Of a stretch of 64,000 nt of DNA, positions 1 to 8,742 are shown in pieces. Each line of letters starts with the position of its first letter. Within the stretch, counting starts at the first letter, position 1. The translations under genes were made by a program, and so were the position numbers. The stretch spans positions 1 to 64,000 of the forward strand of contig JANOVV010000028.1 in the NCBI GenBank assembly GCA_031417555.1. The letters run 5' to 3'. Below the pieces are notes generated by a model, which was not told the origin of the DNA, did no database searches, and saw only the letters and a list, made by a program, of their open reading frames with translations. Source of the DNA: JADKIH01 sp031417555. GTDB lineage: Bacteria; Bacteroidota; Bacteroidia; AKYH767-A; 2013-40CM-41-45.

Positions 1-3000
1 GCAGTAGCAGAACAATTATCAGTCGAAGTTACAAGGAAGGTCACAACAGCGCCACAATAATTTGCATCGGAGTTAATTGTAATGTCAGAAGGACAATTGA
101 CAACCGGAAGTTCGTTATCTGTAACAACAATATTAAATGAGCATGCAGAAGTATTTCCTGATGCATCCGTTGCAATGGAAGTAACCGTCGTTGTCCCAAG
201 TGAAAATACCGATCCTGAAGGCCGATCTGAAATCACCGATGAGGAACAATTATCGGTAGAAAGTATATTGAAGCTTACCACAGCATCGCATGAACCCGGA
301 TCGGTATGTACATTCATCGTAGCCGGACAAGAAATAACGGGAGGTTCATTATCAGCAACAGTTATATTAAATGAACACGTTGAAATATTTCCCGTCGCAT
401 CAGTGGCAACAGAATTTACCGTAGTTGTTCCGATAGGGAAGACACTTCCCGAAGCCGGAACAGATATTACGTTCGAAGTACAATTATCATTTGAAGTGAC
501 ATTGAAATTCACAACGGCACCACAATCGCTTGGATCATTGTTTACTAAAATGTCGGCCGGGCAAATTATAACAGGTGCTTCGTTATCAATTACAGACACA
601 TTGAATGAGCATGTTGAAGTATTTCCCTCTGCATCCGTTGCAACAGAAATCACTGTTGTTGTTCCGACAGGGAATAAAGAACCTGAAACAGGATTTGATG
701 TTGCAGTAGCAGAACAATTATCAGTCGAAGTTACAAGGAAGGTCACAACAGCGCCACAATAATTTGCATCGGAGTTAATTGTAATGTCAGAAGGACAATT
801 GACAACCGGAAGTTCGTTATCTGTAACAAAAATATCAAATGAGCATGCAGAAGTATTTCCTGATGCATCCGTTGCAATAGAATTTACCATAGTTGTCCCA
901 ACAGGAAACACAGATCCTGAAGCGGGATCCGAAACCACAGATGAGGAACAATTATCAGTCGATAGTATGTTGAAGTTTACAACCGCACCGCATGAACCCG
1001 GATCGGTATGTACATTCATCGTAGCCGGACAAGAAATAACGGGAGGTTCATTATCAGCAACAGTTACATTAAATGAACACGTTGAAATATTTCCCGCCGC
1101 ATCAGTGGCAACAGAGTTTACCGTAGTTGTTCCGATAGGGAAGACACTTCCCGAAGCCGGAACAGATATTACGTTCGAAGTACAATTGTCATTTGAAGTT
1201 ACATTGAAATTCACAACGGCACCACAATCGCTTGGATCAGTGTTTACGAAAATGTCGGCCGGGCAAATTATAGCAGGAGCTTCGTTATCAATTACAGTCA
1301 CATTGAATGAGCATGTTGAAGTATTTCCCTCTGCATCCGTTGCGACAGAATTTACCTTCGTCGTTCCGACAGGAAAGACACTTCCTGAAGATGGATTTGA
1401 AATTACTGTTGAAGAGCAGTTATCCGTTGAAGATACATTGAAATTGACAATGGCACCGCAATCGTTTGCATCGGTACTAATGTTTATGTCGGCCGGACAA
1501 TTGATTACGGGTAATTCGTTGTCTGTAACAATTACATTAAACGAACAGGTTGAAATGTTTCCAGATGGATCTGTTGCAATAGAATTTACCGTTGTTGTTC
1601 CGATAGAGAAAACACTTCCTGAAGCCGGAGTTGAAATTACTGTTGTTGAGCAGTTGTCGGTTGCAAATACATTAAATGTAACCACAGCGCTACATTTTCC
1701 TGGATCAGCACTTACATATTTATTTGTACAATTCAATACCGGCGGAATATTATCTGTTACTGTAACATTGAAAGAACACGTTACGGTATTACCAGAAGCA
1801 TCTGTTGCAGTTGATGTTACAATCGTTGTTCCAACAGAGAAAAATGAACCTGACGATGGAACCGATACCACATTTACAGAACAGTTGTCTGTCGCAGTAA
1901 CATTAAAATTAACCACTGCACCACATGTACCCGGATCAACATAGGTATTAATATTAGCTGGGCAAATTATCACCGGATTCTCCAGATCTTTTACAGTAAC
2001 AATAAAACTGCATGTTGTAACATTGTCTGACGGATCTTTTGCAGTATATGTTACTGTTGTATTTCCTCTTGGGAATAATTCACCGGGATTATGATTGCTT
2101 GTTAAAGTAACACTGCAATTATCGCTTGCTGTTGGTGGTGTCCAATTTATCAATTGAGAACATGATCCAATTGGCAAAGTGACTGTAATATTTCCGGGGC
2201 AATTGGAAATAACAGGACTCAGCTGATCTTTCATCTTAATCCTGAAAGTACAAGAAACAGAATTCCCGGATGCATCCGTTGCTACAGAAGTAACAGTTGT
2301 ATTTCCTATTGTGAAAAATGATCCGGAAGGAGGTGTATTAACTACTGTTACAGAACAATTATCTGTTGCCGGTACGTTAAATGTTACAATTTTACCACAT
2401 GTTCCTATTGGGGTTGAGACTGTAATATCCGAAGGACAATTTATTACAGGAAGTTGATTGTCTATGACGATCATCTGGAAAGAACAACTGGAAGTATTAC
2501 CGGACGGATCTGTTGCTGTAGATGTAACTGTTGTATTTCCGACTGGGAAGAATGATCCTGAAGCCGGAGTTGTTGTCAATATAGCTGAGCAATTATCAGT
2601 TGCTGTAACATTAAAGTTAACAATTGTTCCGCAGGTACTAACAGGTGCATTTACAGAAATATTGGCAGGGCAGGTGATGACCGGTGACTGGTTGTCTGTG
2701 ACTACCACATTAAAAGAACATGTTGCGGAATTTCCGGATACATCGGTTGCAGTATAAGTTATTACATGATTACCTGCTGGAAAATTAGCTCCCGGTTCGA
2801 AATTACTTGTAAGTGTGAATGAACAATTATCTGAAGCTGTTGGAGGAATCCAACTAACTTGATTAGTACATGAATTTGTCAATGTAACAGTTGTATCTGA
2901 AGGACAAGAAGAAATTACCGGAGCAATATCATCTACTACGTTAACAATAAACGAACATGAAGAAGTGTTCCCATCACTATCAGTAGCTGTGTAAATTACT

Positions 3001-3400
3001 GTTGTCGCACCCCCGGGAAAAATCGAACCGGGAGAATAATTTGATGTGAGTGTTGCTTGCGTACAATTATCTGTTACCGTTGGTGGTGTCCACGTTGCAA
3101 ATCCTTCGCAATTACCCGACGGTGCTAAAGTGAAATCAACAGGGCAATTCTGAAAAACCGGGGCTGTTGTTTCTTTTAGATTAATATTGAAAGAACAGTT
3201 GCTGCTTCCGTTAATATTTGTGGCGGTTGCAATTACTGCAGTTGTTCCAACATTGAAAATAGTTCCCGGATTCTGTGAATACGTGATGACCGGTGAAGGC
3301 ACGCTTGTCGATGTCATGGAAAAATTTACAACTCCTGAACAATTTGAAGTAGTTGCATTGACAGTTGAACAGTTAACAACCGGAAGTCCGGTGGTTTCTC
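1..3400 (-). repeat. Tandem HYR-encoding repeats with a 234-bp period and a 702-bp higher-order duplication
   Basis: The codons for the TDNCS motif recur at about 10, 243, 477, 711, 945, 1179, 1413, 1647 and 1881, a 234-bp (78-codon) period. The spacing then becomes slightly irregular to about 3064. Bases 1 to ~130 match 703 to ~830 almost perfectly (offset 702 bp, three units). The duplicated 702-bp blocks stay very similar up to about 1400, pointing to recent unequal exchange. Confidence 0.9.
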
Positions 3401-5762
3401 CAATCTGGAAATCACCAAAACTATTTAAAGCGAGAGCTTGTGTACTGGCCGAATTGGCAGCTCCTGTTGTCGAAGTAAACCAGGCAGACCCGGTCATTCT
3501 TCTCACAACGACTGCAGCTGTATTAATTCCGGCATCGAGGTCGGCCGGATTATTATAATTGAATGTTGCATCATAAGAAGTGAAACCACTGACGCCGTTA
3601 TTAGTCAGCGTCCAATAGCGGTTGATACTTTTTGTCGAGTTTATTCCTGAGTTAGCAATATCCGGATGATCTGTTGAAATGCATTTTGCAGTTATGCTTC
3701 CTGTTCCATTTGTCGTTCCGTTGAAGTTCAGATTTATGGGTGCATAATTAGCGGGGCAACCCGTTTCAAATGTTATTGCTGTAGATGATGCCGGAATATA
3801 TTTTTCGAGAAAACCATTGACATATTTTCCTGAAGCTGCACCGGTAATATTACCGGATGTTGGGATTATAACTTTATTTGTTCCCGTTGTAATTTTTCCA
3901 TTCGTAAACGACAATATATTATTGATCGTCAATGCAGAAATTAATGTAGCATTTCCCGTTGAATTCATTTCAAAATTATAAACAGGTATCGTACTGTTAA
4001 TCTTAAATGCCGCACTTGATGCATTACCGATTTGAATACTTCCACCGGAAATTAATTTTGTCCCTGCACCTGATAAAATGTTGAGATCATTTCCTGATCC
4101 CGAATTGGCATTCATGAATTTAATTGTTCCAGATGTAAGGACAAACTGGCAAACTCCATCCAGATCAAGTGAAGAAGATGTTGAGCTATTTCCCGTTGTA
4201 CAAATATTAAGTGATCCACCAGACATATTTAAATTCCCGCCTGTGAATGTCATTCTGCCTGCAATGTTCAGTGTTCCTCCGGATTGTGAAACTGTTCCTG
4301 TCGAAGATGTATTTAAAGAATTACCGCTTGCGTTTCCAATGGTGGCCGTGCCGCTGATCACTTTAAACATTCCGTTGTTTGTTACAGTAACATTGTTTGC
4401 ATTAATTGTTCCTCCGTTGAGTTCAATTCCTGATGTAGATGCAATTGTTGTTGATGTTCCGAATTGAACAGAAGCTGAAGAATTTGTAACCCTGAATAAA
4501 CCGTTGGTAAGCGTCAGGTTCCCATTCATACTTATAGGAGATGTTGCATCAAGTAGAGTATTTATATCGCTCCCCTTATTTAAGATGATGTTGTTAAATG
4601 CACTGGAAGAAGTTCCATTAATCGCTGCTGAATTCGATCCGTTAAAATTTATTGTTGACGATGTTGTATAGCTGAAAGCGCCGTTATTTGCCCAGTCGCC
4701 GGAAAAATTATGTATGAGACCATTACCGGCTGCAAATGTTGCACCTGCCGATATCGTGAGATTACCCTTTACTGTTAAGCCTGCCGTTGCAGTTTTGTTC
4801 GTATTTGTTATTCCGGATAATCGCGACAGGGTCAGGTGACCATAAACCGGTACCGCATAAATGGTCTGGTCTGTTCCACCGGCTGCATTATATTCAACTG
4901 TACTTGCTGATGAAAAGGTCAACGTCGAAAAGTTATTCGGGAAATTGCTTCCTGTAACTCCGCCGCTCGAAGCGCCTATTTTTAATTTTGAAGATGAATT
5001 AAGTGAGAATGTTCCGCCCGAGATGTTCCGGTTAAAAGTTCTTGTTCCTAAGTCAAGAACCGATGAACCATTTACTGTCAGATTCCCGGTAAGTCCTGCG
5101 TTGGAAGACCCTGTGAATGTTACGATGGGATTGTTCGTTCCCGTTCCTATTGTTACGTTGTTGAAATTTCCAACGCTGTTGTTGAATGTTATTGCCTGGC
5201 TTAGTACCGCAGTAAATTCTGTAGTACCCGGTGTATTGATTGAGTTAATATACCCTGCCGGACCGAATGTAAGGTTGTTCCTGAAGGTCAGTTTACTGTT
5301 TACATTCCCGATAAACTCAACAATACCATTCGATGCAGTGCTCATTGTAACAATCCCTCCGAAATCAATTACACCGGCTGATGTTCCTCCGTTAACCCCA
5401 ACACTAAGAATAGTATTGCTGTTTCCGCTGGGATTATTGAAAGTAGCAGTGGAGGTAACGATGACTGTGTTCCCACCGATATCAATTTTACCTGTTCTGT
5501 TATTACCGGAAATTGTAAATGTCAAAGAGTTTATTGTAATTGTTCCGGGTGCACCACTGAATGTAATGGTAGTATTAGCAGATGAAATTGCAATAACAGG
5601 ATCATCGGCAGAACCCGGAATTCCGGATGGATTCCAATTGGAAGATGTATTCCAGTCGCTCGTTCCGGCTCCGGCTCCAGTTCCTATCCAGTTTTTGGTA
5701 ACAGCATAAGAGCTCTCTGTAATAAAAAATAAAACAATTAAGATAAATTTCCCTGTTTTCAT
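1..5762 (-). CDS. Giant HYR (hyalin) repeat surface adhesin, 5' part only
   Basis: About 1,920 codons are open on the minus strand from the ATG at 5762 to the left edge, so the C-terminus is missing. It starts with a signal peptide (MKTGKFILIVLFFITESSYA). Residues ~20-780 are Gly/Ser/Thr/Asn-rich and beta-solenoid-like, with many NLT, GNLT and FNN strands. From residue ~785 there are about 14 HYR repeats of ~78-80 residues, with the signatures APVI.NCP, TDNCS, PxGTTTV, TATDASGN and TCSFNV. HYR domains are Ig-like adhesion modules common in giant Bacteroidota surface proteins. A T9SS sorting tail would be expected beyond the edge but cannot be seen. All plus-strand reading frames here are antisense shadows of the repeats. 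Confidence 0.93.
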   Translation of the reverse strand, partial: MKTGKFILIVLFFITESSYAVTKNWIGTGAGAGTSDWNTSSNWNPSGIPGSADDPVIAISSANTTITFSGAPGTITINSLTFTISGNNRTGKIDIGGNTVIVTSTATFNNPSGNSNTILSVGVNGGTSAGVIDFGGIVTMSTASNGIVEFIGNVNSKLTFRNNLTFGPAGYINSINTPGTTEFTAVLSQAITFNNSVGNFNNVTIGTGTNNPIVTFTGSSNAGLTGNLTVNGSSVLDLGTRTFNRNISGGTFSLNSSSKLKIGASSGGVTGSNFPNNFSTLTFSSASTVEYNAAGGTDQTIYAVPVYGHLTLSRLSGITNTNKTATAGLTVKGNLTISAGATFAAGNGLIHNFSGDWANNGAFSYTTSSTINFNGSNSAAINGTSSSAFNNIILNKGSDINTLLDATSPISMNGNLTLTNGLFRVTNSSASVQFGTSTTIASTSGIELNGGTINANNVTVTNNGMFKVISGTATIGNASGNSLNTSSTGTVSQSGGTLNIAGRMTFTGGNLNMSGGSLNICTTGNSSTSSSLDLDGVCQFVLTSGTIKFMNANSGSGNDLNILSGAGTKLISGGSIQIGNASSAAFKINSTIPVYNFEMNSTGNATLISALTINNILSFTNGKITTGTNKVIIPTSGNITGAASGKYVNGFLEKYIPASSTAITFETGCPANYAPINLNFNGTTNGTGSITAKCISTDHPDIANSGINSTKSINRYWTLTNNGVSGFTSYDATFNYNNPADLDAGINTAAVVVRRMTGSAWFTSTTGAANSASTQALALNSFGDFQIGETTGLPVVNCSTVNATTSNCSGVVNFSMTSTSVPSPVITYSQNPGTIFNVGTTAVIATATNINGSSNCSFNINLKETTAPVFQNCPVDFTLAPSGNCEGFATWTPPTVTDNCTQATLTSNYSPGSIFPGGATTVIYTATDSDGNTSSCSFIVNVVDDIAPVISSCPSDTTVTLTNSCTNQVSWIPPTASDNCSFTLTSNFEPGANFPAGNHVITYTATDVSGNSATCSFNVVVTDNQSPVITCPANISVNAPVSTCGTIVNFNVTATDNCSAILTTTPASGSFFPVGNTTVTSTATDPSGNTSSCSFQMIVIDNQLPVINCPSDITVSTPIGTCGKIVTFNVPATDNCSVTVVNTPPSGSFFTIGNTTVTSVATDASGNSVSCTFRIKMKDQLSPVISNCPGNITVTLPIGSCSQLINWTPPTASDNCSVTLTSNHNPGELFPRGNTTVTYTAKDPSDNVTTCSFIVTVKDLENPVIICPANINTYVDPGTCGAVVNFNVTATDNCSVNVVSVPSSGSFFSVGTTIVTSTATDASGNTVTCSFNVTVTDNIPPVLNCTNKYVSADPGKCSAVVTFNVFATDNCSTTVISTPASGSVFSIGTTTVNSIATDPSGNISTCSFNVIVTDNELPVINCPADINISTDANDCGAIVNFNVSSTDNCSSTVISNPSSGSVFPVGTTKVNSVATDAEGNTSTCSFNVTVIDNEAPAIICPADIFVNTDPSDCGAVVNFNVTSNDNCTSNVISVPASGSVFPIGTTTVNSVATDAAGNISTCSFNVTVADNEPPVISCPATMNVHTDPGSCGAVVNFNILSTDNCSSSVVSDPASGSVFPVGTTMVNSIATDASGNTSACSFDIFVTDNELPVVNCPSDITINSDANYCGAVVTFLVTSTDNCSATATSNPVSGSLFPVGTTTVISVATDAEGNTSTCSFNVSVIDNEAPVIICPADILVNNDPSDCGAVVNFNVTSNDNCTSNVISVPASGSVFPIGTTTVNSVATDATGNISTCSFNITVADNEPPVISCPATMNVHTDPGSCDAVVSFNILSTDNCSSSVISDRPSGSVFSLGTTTVTSIATDASGNTSACSFNIVVTDNELPVVNCPSDITINSDANYCGAVVTFLVTSTDNCSAT

Positions 5763-6086
5763 TTTTGTTCTATTAAACCGGGTCATATTAGTTTACCGAT
5801 ATCCGGATTTAAAGAAATCTGGACAGACAGCGAACGGATTTTGGTAAACAGAAGGTTTAACAAGGCCAAACTCGGGAAAGACTTTACAATTTAAAATCGA
5901 GGGAAATCTTTATTGGAACTGAGCAAAATGAAAATAATTTGAACAGTACTTAATTTCTGATTTGAAAAGCCTGTTTTTTTTCCAATCAATAAAATCTTAC
6001 ACTTTTCTTACACTTTTTCAAAACACTCACTGTGCATAGTCATAAGCGCGAAAAGAAAATATAAATAATAGTTTTATCCGAAAATT

Positions 6087-6354
6087 GAGCGCGTGACTTC
6101 GTCCACGATGCGGCATGCGGGGCTGATAAAACTGATAAGTTCTTTTAAGGTTGGCATCTATGCCATGTATTTATGTGCAGTCCACTTGCCGCCTATTAAA
6201 ATTAGTTTCTTCTAATAACGTTTGTTTGGCGGCAAGTGGACTGCACACTTAATCAAAATACACATTGTCATCCGCCAGCTGGCGGAACTTGTGAGTTTCT
6301 GGTAAATAAATTTTTCAATTTCCTAAGCCGCATCGTGGACGAAGTCATGCGCTC
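6087..6354. repeat. Nested inverted repeats (28-bp outer arms, 20-bp inner arms)
   Basis: The outer arms 6087-6114 and 6327-6354 are inverted complements over 28 bp with one mismatch. They enclose a perfect 20-bp inverted repeat (6174-6193 and 6228-6247) with a 34-base loop. That loop holds a further small stem (attag/ctaat). A perfect 16-bp palindrome, TCCGCCAGCTGGCGGA, lies at 6271-6286. The arms are clearly more GC-rich than their surroundings. This could be a miniature mobile element or a REP/BIME-type extragenic repeat; no transposase gene is present. Confidence 0.8.
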
Positions 6355-6391
6355 GGTCAAGGTTCAGTTTTATAACAAAGCTTGTGGTTTG

Positions 6392-6683
6392 CGCTTAAGA
6401 CTTCGCCCAGCGAGGGGAGTTGCTTTCCCTATATATCCCCCCGCTCGGCGTAGTCTTAAGCGAGTAAAATAATGAGTTTTTCATTCCGTATTACTTCGCT
6501 TGACTACGCCGCGAAAAGTAATGCTCTTTGTTTAATGTTAAATATAGGATTTCAATAAAAAAAGCAGAAGCGATATTATTTGTAACACCTTTGAACACGA
6601 AAGGCATCGTGCGGCGTAGTCACGCATGCATATCGCTGGTAATTTAAGTTTCAGTATTACTTGCTTAAGACTACGCCGAGCGG
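6392..6683. repeat. Interspersed palindromic repeat family (CTTAAGACTACGCCGAGCGG core)
   Basis: An imperfect hairpin pairs 6392-6417 with 6438-6462 with about three mismatches. The same core recurs in plus orientation at 6663-6683. Shorter relatives containing GACTACGCCG, or its complement, lie at 6498-6512 and 6611-6626. A bulged hairpin (ATTACTTCGC against GCGAAAAGTAAT) covers 6490-6522. The recurrence in both orientations suggests an extragenic repeat family rather than a single terminator. Confidence 0.7.
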
Positions 6684-6870
6684 AAGTGATATGTATATCC
6701 TGCATAGCGGGGAAAGGCGTATTATCCTGTCATCACATATTCTGCTTTAACAGGTCAATTAACACCTTTTTAAAAATAGTTATGCCTCATTCCCCTGTTC
6801 ATACTTTTTAATTTCAGCGACCTGAATCACTGTGTGATTTTAATTTTTATTATTTCCTTGTGCATACCAT

Positions 6871-8304
6871 ATGGTACTAAGTCGTTTCTGGTCATTTATT
6901 ATTGCGGGCAGCATTCTCTATCTGCTCGTTCTGCTCGGCAGCGGGCGTATTTACACGATCGGACAGGTCGTTAACGGCAAACAAAACGATCCGGCGCTCG
7001 TGGCGGAAATTCCAGCCAAAGATTTAATTTCCGGAGACTCCACTCTCTACAAGGCCATCGCCATTGCCGGCCAGGCGGGTTTTCTGCGTGGCGATACACT
7101 TTACCAGTTAAACGAAAGCGGAACGGTACAAATCTCTTCAGGGAAACAACCGGCCGATGGAATTTTCATGACATGCAGGAATACAATCATGGATCTTTGG
7201 CTTCCGCTTATCGGCTACCTGACTTTTTTCTGCGGTTTGCTAAACCTTCTCAGCGACTCAAATGCATTGGGCAAACTGGCGAAAATACTTACACCTCTTT
7301 TTATAAAGATATTTCCGGAATTACCGAAAGGACATCCTGCTTATGGATTCATGACAATGAACTTTGCAGCGAATTTCCTCGGACTCGATAACGCTGCAAC
7401 GCCCTTTGGTTTGAAAGCCATGGAAAGTATGCAGGAGGTGAACGAAAACAAATCACGTGCATCGAATAGTCAGATCATGTTTTTATGTCTGCATGCCGCC
7501 GGACTAACTTTAATTCCGACTTCCATCATCGGTTACCGAGCAGCACAACATGCCGCTAATCCATCCGACATAATGTTGCCTTGTATCATTACTTCTTTTG
7601 TGGGGACAATCGCTGCACTCATATTTGTGAGTATTAAACAAAGAATCAATCTTATTAATGGTGTAGTGATCCTGCTCATTACCGGCATAAGCGCATTAAT
7701 CGGTCTGCTGATGTTTTACATTACCCGACTGGAAAGCATTGAAAAGATTCATTTCACAGGCAACCTAAGCAATGCGATACTTCTTATCATCATCCTCGCC
7801 ATCGTTGCATACAGTATAATGCATGAAAGGATTTTCAAACTTAATCAAACTAACATTTTTGATTCATTCGTGACCGGAGCTAAAGACGGCTTCACAACCG
7901 GTGTGCGTGTATTACCCTACATGATTGCAATGCTTGTGGCGCTGAGTATTTTCAGGAATTCCGGGTTAATGGAAATAGTGATGAAAGGGATTCGTTCAGT
8001 AATGAATGTATTCAACGTGGATCCACAAATAACAAACGCAATTCCTGTTGCATTGATGCGCCCTTTCAGTGCCGGCGGTTCGCGTGGCTTCATGCTGGAT
8101 GCCATGAAGACTTTTGGCCCTGACAGTCTCACAGGACAATTATCATGTCTTTTTCAGGGCGCTGCGGAGACAACCTTTTATGTGATTGCTTTGTACTTCG
8201 GTTCAGTCAATGTTAAAGACACACGTTATACACTTGGTGTTATGCTCCTGGTTGACCTGGTATGTGTTATTGCAGGTGTTATTGTTTGTAAAATGTATTT
8301 TTAA
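6871..8304 (+). CDS. Fused SpmA/SpmB-type nucleoside-recognition (Gate) domain membrane protein
   Basis: A 477-residue polytopic membrane protein. The N-terminal half has the SpmA-like motif NFAANFLGLDNAATPFGLKA near residue 165. The C-terminal half has the SpmB-like motifs RPFSAGGSRGFMLD and GAAETTFYVIALYFGSV. Bacilli encode the halves as two spore-maturation genes; Bacteroidota often carry them fused although they do not sporulate. The Gate domain suggests a transport-type role, but the substrate is unknown. A soluble, probably extracytoplasmic insert follows the first membrane helix (residues ~30-105). The first ~250 bp are richer in G+C than the rest. The gene stands alone, in the same direction as its neighbour. 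Confidence 0.9.
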   Translation: MVLSRFWSFIIAGSILYLLVLLGSGRIYTIGQVVNGKQNDPALVAEIPAKDLISGDSTLYKAIAIAGQAGFLRGDTLYQLNESGTVQISSGKQPADGIFMTCRNTIMDLWLPLIGYLTFFCGLLNLLSDSNALGKLAKILTPLFIKIFPELPKGHPAYGFMTMNFAANFLGLDNAATPFGLKAMESMQEVNENKSRASNSQIMFLCLHAAGLTLIPTSIIGYRAAQHAANPSDIMLPCIITSFVGTIAALIFVSIKQRINLINGVVILLITGISALIGLLMFYITRLESIEKIHFTGNLSNAILLIIILAIVAYSIMHERIFKLNQTNIFDSFVTGAKDGFTTGVRVLPYMIAMLVALSIFRNSGLMEIVMKGIRSVMNVFNVDPQITNAIPVALMRPFSAGGSRGFMLDAMKTFGPDSLTGQLSCLFQGAAETTFYVIALYFGSVNVKDTRYTLGVMLLVDLVCVIAGVIVCKMYF

Positions 8305-8742
8305 TTTTTTTTTCGTTTAATCTGATTATCATGTGTTGTTATAAGAAGATTTTACTTACTTCTTCCGATAATTATTATTTACACAAAGGATCAATGAATG
8401 CATAATCATTGTAAAATTCAATACATCGTTGAGCGAAATAAATTATTATACTTAAGTTATAGCTTAAGAAAATTTTGGTATCAGGTGCTTTTGTCTTTGC
8501 TGAAATTTCCAAAGTAACAGGTGCAAACAATAGCACCATTAAATTGCAATTCTTAACATTAGTCCAAATCCATTTCAAAATAATTTTAATATTAATTTTT
8601 CTACACATGAACTGGATATTCCGCTAAAATATTTACTATAGAATATTCAAAAATCAAAATTGCATACAATTAATAAATTACATTACTTGCGCCTGAATCT
8701 GCCAAACGGATTGTCTGTTTTATTTAGATAACATAATTAGCC
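8305..8742. other. Intergenic region, 438 bp, AT-rich, no feature recognised
   Basis: Low-complexity AT-rich DNA between two plus-strand genes. A minus-strand open frame (8375-8608) has no signal, domain or plausible composition and I treat it as noise. I found no convincing hairpin terminator. Confidence 0.5.

Larger units (their letters stand above)
5763..6870. other. 1.1-kb gene-free interval with AT-rich flanks and a repeat-rich core
   Basis: Bases 5763-6060 are AT-rich and hold the leader and presumably the promoter of the adhesin; I could not assign a promoter. Bases 6087-6690 hold the inverted repeats listed separately. Bases 6690-6870 form the leader of the downstream membrane-protein gene. 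Two open frames here (6236-6472 and 6626-6811) have repeat-derived composition and no recognisable protein features, so I do not call them genes. Confidence 0.6.

Noticed and set aside
1..3400. Regular repeats that might suggest a CRISPR array
   Set aside because: The units are 234 bp, coding and contiguous, with no short direct repeat and unique spacers. The 81-bp collagen units fail for the same reason.
82..5709. A series of plus-strand open frames of 70-386 codons
   Set aside because: They run antisense to the continuous minus-strand HYR adhesin frame, which has a signal peptide and clear domain repeats. The plus-strand frames have repetitive Val/Thr/Glu composition that only mirrors the repeats.
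6236..6811. Two short plus-strand frames (78 and 61 codons)
   Set aside because: They lie across inverted repeats, and neither the composition nor the context suggests a protein.
8375..8608. 77-codon minus-strand frame in an AT-rich gap
   Set aside because: No domain, signal or regulatory context; length is within chance for this base composition.
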